From Marinobacter antarcticus (GTDB lineage: Bacteria; Pseudomonadota; Gammaproteobacteria; Pseudomonadales; Oleiphilaceae): a stretch of DNA of 56,795 nt. This document shows, in pieces, positions 1 to 8,243 of the stretch. The position numbers and the translations under genes were made by a program. Positions within the stretch are counted from its first letter, which is position 1. Each line of letters begins with the position of its first letter. The notes under the pieces were generated by a model that was not told the DNA's origin, searched no databases, and saw nothing but the letters and a program-made list of their open reading frames with translations. The stretch is taken from assembly GCF_011049865.1 (NCBI RefSeq), contig NZ_DRGY01000137.1, positions 1 to 56,795 on the forward strand, written 5' to 3'.

Positions 1-511
1 CTGGCGAGCGAGGCCAACATACGGTGCCGAGGCTTGTCGGCGAAGGTGAGGTCGCAGTGGATCTCGTCGGAAATGATCACCAGATCGTGGCGGCGAGCGA
101 TATCCAGAACGGCCTCCAGCTCCGGTTCCGACCAGATCCGCCCAACAGGATTGTGCGGCGAGCACAGCATCAATAGGCGGGCATTCGGGCGCGAGGCACA
201 GGCTTCCAGATGTTCGATATCCATCCGGTACTGCCCGGTTTCCTCATTCAGAATCAGCGGGTTTTCGATCACCGCACGGCCGCTGAGGCGAACAGAACTG
301 AAGAACGGCGGATACACCGGCGGCTGCACAATCACGCCCTCGCCGGGGGCCGCGTAGGCCATGCAAGCCGCGTGAAGCGACGGCACAACGCCCGGCGCCA
401 TCAATATCCACTCCCGGTGTATGTCCCAACCATGGCGGTCACGGAACCAGTCCATCATCGACTGAAAAAGGCTTTCGGGGAACAGGGTATATCCGTAGAC
501 CGGATGGATAT
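1..511 (-). pseudogene. patB: PatB/MalY-type aminotransferase, internal fragment
   Basis: Read leftward, this stretch encodes the middle of a PLP-dependent aminotransferase or cystathionine beta-lyase of the PatB/MalY group. The frame runs from VYGYTLFPESLFQSMMDWF through VIVQPPVYPPFF and LLMLCSPHNPVG to IISDEIHCDL, then leaves the window at base 1. The Asn-Pro and Asp-Glu-Ile-His motifs of the cofactor pocket are present. The N-terminal 50-60 residues are missing, because upstream of about base 511 the sequence switches to the opposite-strand copy. The C-terminal half, if it exists, lies outside the window. As it stands the gene has no proper start and cannot give a whole enzyme. The family match is strong; the broken state could be an assembly effect. 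Confidence 0.7.
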
Positions 512-727
512 CGAACATCTGGAAACCTGTGCTTCGCGCCCGAATACTCGGTTACTGATGCTGTGCTCGCCGCACAACCCTGTTGGGCGGATCTGGTCGG
601 AGCCGGAGCTGGAGGCCGTTCTGGATATCGCTCGCCGCCACGATCTGGTGATCATTTCCGACGAGATCCACTGCGACCTCACCTTCGCCGACAAGCCTCG
701 GCACCGTATGTTGGCCTCGCTCGCCAG
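1..727. repeat. Imperfect inverted duplication inside patB
   Basis: Bases 1-228 are the reverse complement of about 500-727. I count roughly nine mismatches over 228 bases: the outer 125 bases of the arm are identical, and the mismatches cluster towards the junction. Most are silent in the encoded protein. The arms are separated by a single-copy stretch (about 229-499) that belongs only to the leftward gene piece. The change of strand occurs near 500-511 at a short ACCGG sequence shared by both reading directions. This is either a true inverted duplication or an assembly join of two related alleles. Confidence 0.85.
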
Positions 728-1235
728 GCCGGGTGATTCATTGATTACGGCGGTTGCGCCGAGCAAGAGCTTTAACATACCGGGGCTTGGGCTCTCTGCG
801 CTGGTAATTCCAGACCGCAAGCAACGGAATGCCATCAAAGCGGTGTTTGATTCCATGCACTTGCCCCAGTGTAATCCGTTCAGCACGGCGGGATTTGAAG
901 CCGGCTATCGTGACGGTGCGCCCTGGCTGGACGGCCTGTTGGCGTATTTACAGAAGAATCGCGATTTTGTGCTGGAAACCGTCAACTCCCGGCTGCCCGG
1001 CATTCGAGCCCAGGCACCGGAAGGGACGTATCTGATATGGCTCGATTGCCGCGGCCTGGGGCTGAATGACGCGGCCCTGAAAGAACTGTTTGTGGCAGGC
1101 GCCGGTGTTGGCATGAGCCCAGGCATCTCGTTCGGGGAGCAGGGCAGTGGTTTTATGCGCCTCAACATCGGCTGCCCGAAAGCGGTACTGGCGGATGTGT
1201 TGCGGCGCATCGAAGCGGTTTTGCCTGCCCGCTAG
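504..1235 (+). pseudogene. patB: PatB/MalY-type aminotransferase, C-terminal part
   Basis: This rightward piece encodes the second half of the same family of PLP enzymes (fold type I, C-S lyase or aminotransferase). It starts at the sequence MDIEHLETCASR and contains LCSPHNPVGRIW, ISDEIHCDLTF, the cofactor lysine in VAPSKSFNIPGLG, and a normal C terminus ending at 1235. About 165 N-terminal residues expected in a full protein of 380-390 residues are missing. The open frame does continue upstream to 210, but those residues are antisense translation of the leftward copy and do not resemble the family. The overlap with the leftward fragment is about 73 residues. It ends 12 bases before the convergent secreted-protein gene. 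Confidence 0.72.
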
Positions 1236-1247
1236 CCAACCGAAAGG

Positions 1248-1667
1248 CTAGGGATCAAGCTGTTCCGGATCAATCACTGAGCAATGGCCCTCAACAAGTT
1301 CCCAGCGCGGCGGTGTGTTCATGCCAGGCATGTCGCCTTTGTTTTGTTTGATGACCCGCCACACCTTGCCGCCGTGGCTTGCCAACTGGCCTTCTTTGTA
1401 GGTCTGGGCATAAAGCCATTGTTCCGGGCGCACGCAAATCCCTGACGTGCTTTCATCAGATGTGCTTCCACCGGACGTGCCTCCATCAGAGTTGCTGGTA
1501 GAGCCTGTGGCCCCGGTTATGGTGGCGTCCTTGGTGGTGTCCGGCGTTGTCACTTGAACGGGCTCATTGCTCTGGGCATGAGCGGCGAAGCCGAGTGTCG
1601 CAATAAACAAAGCCAGCAGCGACGAGGCTAGCGTTTGACGAAATCCGAAAGTGGGCTTCTTGAGCAT
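1248..1667 (-). CDS. Secreted small protein with carbohydrate-binding (CBM5/12-like) module
   Basis: 139 residues. A clear signal peptide (basic start MLKKPTFGFR, hydrophobic core, AHAQ cleavage region) is followed by a Ser/Gly/Thr-rich linker of about 40 residues. The C-terminal 65 residues resemble chitin/cellulose-binding modules of the CBM5/12 type, with aromatic W-Y-Y-G-G-W spacing: YKEGQLASHGGKVWRV and then PPRWELV. Two cysteines bracket the module and may form a disulfide. There is no catalytic domain, so it would be a stand-alone binding or surface protein. The module call rests on pattern resemblance only. It is convergent with the patB fragment and lies downstream of the EamA gene on the same strand. 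Confidence 0.6.
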   Translation of the reverse strand: MLKKPTFGFRQTLASSLLALFIATLGFAAHAQSNEPVQVTTPDTTKDATITGATGSTSNSDGGTSGGSTSDESTSGICVRPEQWLYAQTYKEGQLASHGGKVWRVIKQNKGDMPGMNTPPRWELVEGHCSVIDPEQLDP

Positions 1668-1688
1668 GATGGGCTCCTTATGCGTTGG

Positions 1689-2627
1689 TCATGAAAGTTT
1701 GCTGTGATTCGGTGCTTGTCGGCCTGCTCGAGTGGCCAGTAACAGGCCTGCGAGAATAAACGCGCCGCCAATAATATGGAACAGTCCGAGTGACTCGCCG
1801 AGAAAAACGCTGGCCAGGATTGAAGCAAAAACCGGCGTCAGATAGATAAAAATGGCCGCCCTTGAGGGACCGATGCTGTGCACGGCGTAATTCCAGAAGC
1901 CGTAGGCGAGAATCCCCGGAAAGATGGCGAAGTACGCAAGCGGCAAAGCGGTTCCCCGGGTCAGCTCAAAGCCACCTGAGAAGAACAACAGGTCGCCCAG
2001 ATAAAACGGCAGGATAACCAGGGTGCCAAGCAGAATTTGGGTGCTAAGGAAAACAAACCCGGGCAGCGGCACTGCCTGGCGCCGTAATAGCACGGAAAAC
2101 AGGCCCCAACTGAACACGGCAGCCACCATGATCAGGTCACCCGGCTGGGCTTCCAGGCCGGTAAGCACCGATAAGTCTCCCCGTGCCACCACGGTGAGAA
2201 TGCCCAGTATTGCCAGACCAATCCCTAACATCTGAATTGGCCGGGTGCGATCCCCCAGAATAATCCAGGCTAACAGGGATACGAAAATCGGAATGGTGGC
2301 GTTAATCAGGGCAATGTTGGTCGCCGTTGTGGTTACCGCCGCCACGTACAGCAGGGAATTGAAAGCGCCGACGCTGAACGTGGCCAAAACCAGCATGGCC
2401 TTGAGATGCTGACGGATCACCCCGCGATACTGCCAGATACCGGGCAGCGCGAACGGTAACAGAATGGCGAGTGCGATCATCCAGCGCCAGAAGGCCATGG
2501 AAAGGGGCGGTATGCTGTCCACCGTGCCCCTCGCAACCACCGCGTTACCCGCCCAGAAAAGAGGCGTCAGAACGAGCCCTGCATAGGTCAGGGTGGCAGA
2601 TCTGGCCGAATTATTTCCTGAAGACAC
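1689..2627 (-). CDS. EamA-family (DMT) transporter
   Basis: About 312 residues with ten hydrophobic segments arranged as two EamA repeats, typical of drug/metabolite transporters of the inner membrane. The motifs FWAGNAVVARG near the N terminus, and LINATIPIFVSLLAWIILG with GDRTRPIQMLGIGLAILG in the first repeat, fit the family. I chose the GTG at 2627 because it has an AGGAG ribosome site five bases upstream; the longer frame from an ATG at 2660 has no such site and adds eleven non-conserved residues. The substrate cannot be told; homologues export amino acids, metabolites or drugs. The neighbours give no clue. Confidence 0.82.
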   Translation of the reverse strand: MSSGNNSARSATLTYAGLVLTPLFWAGNAVVARGTVDSIPPLSMAFWRWMIALAILLPFALPGIWQYRGVIRQHLKAMLVLATFSVGAFNSLLYVAAVTTTATNIALINATIPIFVSLLAWIILGDRTRPIQMLGIGLAILGILTVVARGDLSVLTGLEAQPGDLIMVAAVFSWGLFSVLLRRQAVPLPGFVFLSTQILLGTLVILPFYLGDLLFFSGGFELTRGTALPLAYFAIFPGILAYGFWNYAVHSIGPSRAAIFIYLTPVFASILASVFLGESLGLFHIIGGAFILAGLLLATRAGRQAPNHSKLS

Positions 2628-2672
2628 GTTAGCTCCTGTCAGCTTTTCGCGAAAGCGCAAAACGATAGGATA

Positions 2673-4115
2673 CTATTCTCCCGGGACTTTTGCCTCTGTA
2701 CCAATGTGGTAGGCGGCGAAACCCGCCATAACCACCTGGTCCACAGCCATACCGATAATACGGCCATCGCTGCTGGCGTGAATGGGGTATTGGGCGTTGG
2801 TAATCGGGTCGGAAATGTAACCGAGAATTTGACCTTCGGATACCTTTGCGCCCAGCTCAACCTGGCTGAACAGAATGCCGCCGTCGTTTGCCCGCACCCA
2901 CGCTGAGTCGTAATACACCGGCTCCGGGTCGCCCCACACAAACATTCGGGAAATCATGCCCTGCTTTTCCATCAGACTGTTGAGGCTGTTTACGCCGGCA
3001 TCAATCTGATGTTCCTGAATGCGATGGGACTCGCCGGCCTCCAGCGTTACCGTACGAATGCCCGCGTTGACCGCTGCGGTGCGAAGCATTCCCGGTGATC
3101 CGCTGCTGTGCACCACCGCCATGCGATCAAAGCCCCGCGTAAACTCCGCAACGATGGGGTTATTCATATCCGCACGAAGCTGGGGCAGGTTGGTTCGCTT
3201 CAAAGAGCCGGTATGGATATCGACCAGCATGTCGCAGTGCCGGATAATTTTTTCGAACAGTGAGTGGGCAATACGGTCTGCCAAGCTGCCATTGGGACGG
3301 CCGGGGAAGTGCCGGTTCAGATCCCGGCGATCCGGCAGATAACGACTGCCTTGCTGGAACCCGGGCAGGTTCACAATGGGAATGCCCACAACACTGCCAG
3401 TCAGTTTCTCCGGGTCAAGGTCATACATGGTCTGGCGGATAATTTCGATGCCGTTGAGCTCGTCACCATGGATCGTGCCGGTCAGACATAGCGTAGGGCC
3501 TGCGTTGACACCATTGACCACCAGAACCGGCGTGGGCTGCGCCAGCCCGGCTATCTGAATGCCCGATGACCAGGCCAGACGGGTTGAGGTGCCGGGCAGA
3601 ACCTCACTGCCGAGCAGAACAAGATTCTTGGCCGGTTGCGGCTGTTTCGCCGGCGATTCGGGTGCCGTTTCCGTCGTTTCCGTAGTCTCCATAGAGCCCG
3701 CAGTGCCCGCGGTGTTCTCTTCGGGCATCTCTGCGCTATTTTCTGCGGTATTCTCTACGGTAGTCTCTGCGGTAGTAGGTGGCTCAGAAGTCGGCGCTGG
3801 TGCCACCTCTTTCAGGTCGATGTTAGGTGCGACCTTTTTGGGTTCTTGCGCGGGTTTGGGTATGGCTTTTCCGGGTATGGGGGCTTTTTCCGGCGCAGGC
3901 GCTTTGCCGGGGGTGCGTCGAGGCTCTGAGTGCTCTACATCCGAGACGCTCTCGTCTTCCGCCAGCTCTGCCAGCAGGATTTCCCCCGAGGTTTTTGGTT
4001 TCTGCTGTTTCTGATCCGCGGGAGGTTCTGCCATTACCGTGGCGGGCAACGCCAGCAACAGTGCGCAGAAGAAGGATCTGGCGTTCATAAACATGTTCGG
4101 CCTGTAAAACAGCAT
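2673..4115 (-). CDS. Secreted succinylglutamate desuccinylase/aspartoacylase-family protein
   Basis: About 480 residues. It has an N-terminal signal peptide (ARSFFCALLLALPATVMA), then about 130 residues of Pro/Glu/Thr-rich low-complexity linker with repeated ETT and ENTAE units. The catalytic domain resembles the M14-like zinc hydrolases AstE/AspA: GTIHGDELNGIE gives the first His and Glu ligands, DLNRHFPG the arginine/asparagine substrate site, and DIHTG the second His. A C-terminal beta-rich segment (EGQILGYISDP) is usual for this subgroup. The enzyme probably acts in the periplasm; its amide substrate is unknown. The start at 4115 has a GAGG site; ATGs at 4094 and 4088 also leave the signal peptide intact. 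The long linker is unusual for the family. Confidence 0.78.
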   Translation of the reverse strand: MLFYRPNMFMNARSFFCALLLALPATVMAEPPADQKQQKPKTSGEILLAELAEDESVSDVEHSEPRRTPGKAPAPEKAPIPGKAIPKPAQEPKKVAPNIDLKEVAPAPTSEPPTTAETTVENTAENSAEMPEENTAGTAGSMETTETTETAPESPAKQPQPAKNLVLLGSEVLPGTSTRLAWSSGIQIAGLAQPTPVLVVNGVNAGPTLCLTGTIHGDELNGIEIIRQTMYDLDPEKLTGSVVGIPIVNLPGFQQGSRYLPDRRDLNRHFPGRPNGSLADRIAHSLFEKIIRHCDMLVDIHTGSLKRTNLPQLRADMNNPIVAEFTRGFDRMAVVHSSGSPGMLRTAAVNAGIRTVTLEAGESHRIQEHQIDAGVNSLNSLMEKQGMISRMFVWGDPEPVYYDSAWVRANDGGILFSQVELGAKVSEGQILGYISDPITNAQYPIHASSDGRIIGMAVDQVVMAGFAAYHIGTEAKVPGE

Positions 4116-4317
4116 GATTCCTCGCAGGTCATAAACAAAGGCCCAAGAATAAAGGCTGAGCAGCGTTCGTGGATATGGCCGTGACAAAGGTTTAATGCCA
4201 TATTCATGGTGTTGCCATGTGTTTTCGGCGAATTTGCGTAAAGTGTTCGTTCAAAATTCTTGCAGCAACCAGCGTGTGCAAGTGACTTGGTTATATCCGA
4301 CGAGGAGAAAGAACAAT

Positions 4318-4476
4318 ATGGACTTTTTGCGAATTATTATTGCTATTTTGTTACCGCCGCTGGGTGTTTTCCTGCAGGTGGGTATAGGGAAACACTTCTG
4401 GATCAACATCCTGTTGACCCTTCTGGGCTACATCCCGGGCATCGTGCATGCGGTGTATATTATTGCCAAGAAATAG
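4318..4476 (+). CDS. Pmp3/YqaE-family small membrane protein
   Basis: 52 residues, almost entirely two transmembrane helices, with the family hallmark ILLPPLGVFLQVG followed by FWINILLTLLGYIPGIVHAVY. Pmp3/YqaE (UPF0057) proteins sit in the cytoplasmic membrane and are linked to stress and membrane-potential changes. The ATG at 4318 was chosen because a GAGGAG site lies about ten bases upstream and the family begins at this point. The longer open frame upstream is not conserved. It is a single gene facing a convergent neighbour, with a hairpin between them. Confidence 0.9.
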   Translation: MDFLRIIIAILLPPLGVFLQVGIGKHFWINILLTLLGYIPGIVHAVYIIAKK

Positions 4477-4496
4477 TATTCGGCAGAAATAAATAG

Positions 4497-4525
4497 CTCC
4501 CGGCAGGCGCTGGGCCTTCCGGGAG
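4497..4525 (-). terminator. Intrinsic terminator after the NUDIX-MBL gene
   Basis: The arms CTCCCGG and CCGGGAG, extended inside by AGGC/GCCT, form a strong hairpin. Read leftward it is followed by a T-rich run (CTATTTATTTCTG), so it would end the maiA-hppD-NUDIX/MBL transcript. It may also help stop the opposite Pmp3 transcript. Confidence 0.7.
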
Positions 4526-4532
4526 ACGCGGC

Positions 4533-6224
4533 TCAGGTTGTCGGCGTAGCCTGCCAGAGCCCGTCCTTCTGGGTGGCTCGGCCATCGGCCTCCAGTTTCA
4601 GCAGGTGGGCCAGTGCAGAACGGGCGGCGACACCGTGAATCTCGGCTGGCACATCGTCGTAGGCTTTGCCGGTGAGATCTTTCAGCGCCACAGGCGATAG
4701 CTCTCCGAGCGCTCTCGATATCTTGTGTTCCCGTGCCAAACGGTGGGTAATCAGGTAATCAATGACGGCTTCCGGGTGGCTCATCAAAAAGCCGTGCGCG
4801 GGTGCGATATAGCGAACCGGCTCCGCCAGCAAATCATACAGTGATTCCAGATACGCTTTCATGTCGCCGTCGGGCGGGTTGATGACCACCGTGGAGCCCT
4901 GCATGACGTGGTCCCCGGAAAACAGCAAGGCTTGGTTTGTCAGCAGGTAGCACTGGTGATTGGAGGCGTGCCCGGGTGTGTGCAGCGCTTTTAACGTACC
5001 GGCATCGGTTTTAATCAAAGCTCCATGCTCGGGCTGTTCGTCGGGCGTAAACGTCTGATCCTGTGAGGCGCCGGCCGGCGCCGGTCTGCCATACACCCGA
5101 CACCCGGTTTTTTCTTTCAGGGCGCGCGTGGCCGGGGAGTGGTCAAGGTGGGTGTGAGTGACGATCACCGACTCTATCTGGCCACCCGTCACCGCCATAA
5201 TCCGCTCAATGTGTTTGTCTATGTCGGGGCCAGGATCCAGCACCGTGAACCGTTTGTGCCCCAGGATGTAGGTGTTGGTGCCCGGCCCGGTCATCATGCC
5301 CGGATTAGGTGCGGTCAGGCGAATTACGCCGGCCGCCACCTCTACCGCGTCACCGGGGATAATGTCGGATACTGTAGTGCCTTCGCCTTCCGGGTCCAGC
5401 TTGGCTGCCTCATCGTAAGCTGGCGCACCGGGTTCCAGAACCACCGGTTGACCGCGCTTCAGGGCCGGCCAGGGTTGGCTCGGGTAGGGCTCAGGTGGGT
5501 TCGCCCAGGCGTAACGCATCAAGGTTTCGGTGGTGTCAAAATCACGCAGTACCCGCAGGGTTCTTATGGTCGGCAGAGTCATTAATAGCTGACCGGCCCG
5601 ATGCGCTTCCAGGGCCTTGGCCGGGCTGACCCAGAGGTGGTGGATGGTTTCCTCGCCATCGGGACTTACGGGTTGATTCTCTGGCGCTGTTGTTACAAAG
5701 AACCGGGTATCAAAACGCCGGGGAGCGCCGGGCGGGGTAACCCAATGGCTCAGGTAGGCCAGTCTGTCGAGGGGGATCGTCAGCGTGTGCCGCTGGCATA
5801 ATTCGGCGAGCGGCAAGGCGCCACTGAACACGGCTTTACGATCGCCATGAACGGCGTGATCGGCATTCACCGCGCGCCTGTCGGCATCCACCGCGATGAG
5901 CACACCGGCTTCTTCAAAACACTCACGAACCGCGGCTAACATATAGTCTGTGCCGCCTTCGCCCAGGCTCATGGTGTGGCTGATCTCGGTGTCCTGAGGG
6001 CCGGCCGCATGAGGGCGCCCCCGGGCGTCTTCCTGATCTACGGCGCCGCCGGGAAAGACGTAATAGCCGGGCAAAAACACCGCGTCCCAGGTGCGCTGTA
6101 ACAGCAGTATCTCGATGCCAGCACCGCTCTTATCAGAGCGATCAGAGTCAGCAAACGCATCCCGCACCAGTGCCAAAGTGGCCGCAGGGCGAATCGCCAT
6201 AGAGGGATCGTTATTCAAAGCCAT
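4533..6224 (-). CDS. NUDIX hydrolase fused to metallo-beta-lactamase-fold hydrolase
   Basis: About 563 residues with two enzymes in one chain. The N-terminal third is a NUDIX domain: [13 protein letters not shown], then [13 protein letters not shown], the core of the NUDIX box. The C-terminal half is an MBL-fold hydrolase of the LACTB2-like group, with the metal motif [10 protein letters not shown], then [10 protein letters not shown] and FSGDHVMQG, and ends in a winged-helix-like tail (about 490-560). NUDIX domains cleave nucleoside-diphosphate-linked molecules, including CoA; MBL partners often hydrolyse thioesters or phosphodiesters. Its substrate is unknown. The start overlaps the end of hppD by 14 bases, so it is probably translated with it. 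Other possible starts are GTG 6233, ATG 6227 and ATG 6200. Confidence 0.8.
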   Translation of the reverse strand: MALNNDPSMAIRPAATLALVRDAFADSDRSDKSGAGIEILLLQRTWDAVFLPGYYVFPGGAVDQEDARGRPHAAGPQDTEISHTMSLGEGGTDYMLAAVRECFEEAGVLIAVDADRRAVNADHAVHGDRKAVFSGALPLAELCQRHTLTIPLDRLAYLSHWVTPPGAPRRFDTRFFVTTAPENQPVSPDGEETIHHLWVSPAKALEAHRAGQLLMTLPTIRTLRVLRDFDTTETLMRYAWANPPEPYPSQPWPALKRGQPVVLEPGAPAYDEAAKLDPEGEGTTVSDIIPGDAVEVAAGVIRLTAPNPGMMTGPGTNTYILGHKRFTVLDPGPDIDKHIERIMAVTGGQIESVIVTHTHLDHSPATRALKEKTGCRVYGRPAPAGASQDQTFTPDEQPEHGALIKTDAGTLKALHTPGHASNHQCYLLTNQALLFSGDHVMQGSTVVINPPDGDMKAYLESLYDLLAEPVRYIAPAHGFLMSHPEAVIDYLITHRLAREHKISRALGELSPVALKDLTGKAYDDVPAEIHGVAARSALAHLLKLEADGRATQKDGLWQATPTT

Positions 6225-7311
6225 CATCTCCACCAGTCTTTACACCCAGCACGCCCCGGCGAACCTGGTCACGCTCGATCGATTCAAACAAGGCCTTGAA
6301 GTTGCCTTCCCCGAAACCTTCGTCGCCTTTGCGCTGGATAAATTCAAAAAACACCGGCCCCATCAAGGTTTCCGAAAAAATCTGCAACAACAGGCGATGA
6401 TCGCCGTCTATCGAGGTGCCGTCCAGCAGTATCCCGCGAACCTGCAGTTCGTTAACCGGCTCGCCGTGCCCGGGCAGACGCTCATCAAGCATTTCGTAGT
6501 AAGTGGTGGGAGGTGGGGCCATAAACCGCATGCCCAGAGCTTTCAGCGCATCCCAGGTGCCCAACAGATCGTCTGTGCTGAAGGCTACGTGTTGAATGCC
6601 TTCACCGTTGAATTGCATGAGGAATTCTTCGATTTGCCCGGCGCCCCGGGAGGATTCCTCGTTCAGTGGAATGCGGATCATGCCGTCTGGCGCAGCCATG
6701 GCCTTGGAGGTCAAACCGGTGTACTCGCCTTTAATGTCGAAGTACCGGAATTCGCGGAAATTGAACAGCTTTTCGTAAAAATTCGCCCAGTAGGCCATGC
6801 GCCCCCGGTACACGTTGTGGGTCAGGTGATCGATCACTTTCAGGCCGGTGCCCTTGGGGTTGCGATCAACACCGTCAATAAACAGGAAGTCGATATCGTA
6901 GATTGACGTGCCTTCCCCGAAACGGTCAATCAGGTACAACGGAGCCCCACCAATGCCCTTGATAGCGGGCAGCCGCAATTCCATCGGCCCGGTGGGTATG
7001 TCCATTGGCTGGGCTCCTAACTCCAGGGCGCGGGCGTAAGCGGCCTGGGCGTTCTTGACCCGGAACGCCATGCCGCATACCGAGGGCCCGTGCTCCGCCG
7101 CAAAGTAGGACACCACGCTCTTGGGTTCGCTGTTGAGAATCAGGTTGATCTCACCCTGACGGTAAAGCGAAACCTTCTTGGATCGATGATTGGCCACCTT
7201 GGTGAACCCCATCATGGCAAAGAGAGGCCCCAGGATATTGGGGGTGGGTGACGCAAACTCGATGAATTCAAAACCCATCAGGCCCATGGGGTTGTCAAAC
7301 AGATCAGCCAT
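6211..7311 (-). CDS. hppD: 4-hydroxyphenylpyruvate dioxygenase
   Basis: 366 residues, normal length. It converts 4-hydroxyphenylpyruvate to homogentisate with Fe(II) and O2, the second step of tyrosine breakdown. Two vicinal-oxygen-chelate modules are seen. The iron ligands are H162 (in [12 protein letters not shown]), H241 (in [12 protein letters not shown]) and E323 (in [20 protein letters not shown]), matching the known His-His-Glu triad. The C-terminal helix [13 protein letters not shown] is conserved. An AGGGAG ribosome site lies upstream of the ATG at 7311. It follows maiA by 33 bases on the same strand and overlaps the next gene, so the three form one leftward operon. Confidence 0.97.
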   Translation of the reverse strand: MADLFDNPMGLMGFEFIEFASPTPNILGPLFAMMGFTKVANHRSKKVSLYRQGEINLILNSEPKSVVSYFAAEHGPSVCGMAFRVKNAQAAYARALELGAQPMDIPTGPMELRLPAIKGIGGAPLYLIDRFGEGTSIYDIDFLFIDGVDRNPKGTGLKVIDHLTHNVYRGRMAYWANFYEKLFNFREFRYFDIKGEYTGLTSKAMAAPDGMIRIPLNEESSRGAGQIEEFLMQFNGEGIQHVAFSTDDLLGTWDALKALGMRFMAPPPTTYYEMLDERLPGHGEPVNELQVRGILLDGTSIDGDHRLLLQIFSETLMGPVFFEFIQRKGDEGFGEGNFKALFESIERDQVRRGVLGVKTGGDDGFE

Positions 7312-7344
7312 AGTCGCACTCCCTGGTCTTATTCCTGCCTTTGC

Positions 7345-7977
7345 TCAAGCGGGTTTGTCCGCTTGAGCGTCGGGATGCGCACGCTGGAATGCCGGATGTT
7401 CAAGCGCCAGGCGCTCAACTCGCATTATTTTCGGGTAGCGGTTCAGATCAATTGCGAAACGCCGCGCGGCATAAACCTGGGGCAACAGATACACGTCCGC
7501 CAGCCCGAAGGCGCCAAAACAAAAACCCTGATCATCAATCAGCGCCTCGACGGCATCGAACCCGAGGCTAATCCAGTGCCTGATCCAGTTGTCGATCTCC
7601 GTCTCCGGGAGGTGCAACTGACGCAACCGGCTCAGCACCGACACATTGTGCAGCGGGTGAATGTCACACCCGATCAACGCCGCAACACCGCGATGCCTGG
7701 CACGTTCCAGAGGGCTGGTCGGTAACAGCGGCCTCTGGGGGAAGCACTCTTCGAGATACTCGATGATCGCCGGCGATTGAATCAGTACCTGATTGAGTTC
7801 CACCCGCAGTGCCGGTACCCGGCCTTGTGGATTAATGGCCCGATATTCAGGCGTGAATTGCTCGCTGAGATTTCCCGCCAGATTGATGGGTATGGAGTGA
7901 TAGTCCAGCTCTTTGAGCTCCAGCGCAATGCGCAAGCGATAGGAAGACGTGGAACGGTAGTAGGTGTAGAGATCCAT
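7345..7977 (-). CDS. maiA: Maleylacetoacetate isomerase (zeta-class GST)
   Basis: 210 residues. It isomerises 4-maleylacetoacetate to 4-fumarylacetoacetate using glutathione, between homogentisate dioxygenase and fumarylacetoacetase. The N-terminal thioredoxin-like domain begins MDLYTYYRSTSSYRLRIAL, a variant of the zeta-class Ser-Ser active-site loop, followed by INPQGRVPAL. The helical C-terminal domain has GCDIHPLHNVSVL and FGLADVYLLPQ. I start it at ATG 7977 with a GGCAGG site rather than the GTG four codons earlier. It is the first gene of the leftward operon and lies apart from fahA and hmgA, which sit beyond the P450-TRAP insert. Confidence 0.93.
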   Translation of the reverse strand: MDLYTYYRSTSSYRLRIALELKELDYHSIPINLAGNLSEQFTPEYRAINPQGRVPALRVELNQVLIQSPAIIEYLEECFPQRPLLPTSPLERARHRGVAALIGCDIHPLHNVSVLSRLRQLHLPETEIDNWIRHWISLGFDAVEALIDDQGFCFGAFGLADVYLLPQVYAARRFAIDLNRYPKIMRVERLALEHPAFQRAHPDAQADKPA

Positions 7978-8153
7978 CGAGCCTGCCACATTTCAGGAGA
8001 GAACTTGCGCGCCGCCTGGCTGCAGCGAATGTATCCACAGCGCGTTTACTCAATTTGTAATCTGCGTCCATACCCTGCGTGTGTCAAGTAACGGCAAAAC
8101 GTTTATCGGCGTACAAAAAAATAGAGGTTAGCCATTGCTTGACCATCGTTAGG

Positions 8154-8178
8154 GTTTAACTTAGTTTTTATGTTTAAC
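8154..8178. promoter_or_regulatory. Possible regulator-binding direct repeat in the maiA-P450 gap
   Basis: Two GTTTAAC heptamers, 18 bases apart start to start, lie in the A/T-rich 266-base gap between the divergent maiA and P450 genes. Repeats on one face of the helix like this often bind a regulator, but no known motif is matched. The rest of the gap shows no gene. Confidence 0.25.
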
Positions 8179-8243
8179 GTGCATGTGTTTCCACGGAAAG
8201 TTTGAACCTAGTTCCGACGTCTCGCGCGTGCTCAGGAGTTGCT

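Noticed and set aside
210..503. Open frame that would extend the plus-strand patB piece upstream
   Set aside because: The residues are antisense translation of the leftward patB fragment and do not resemble the aminotransferase N terminus.
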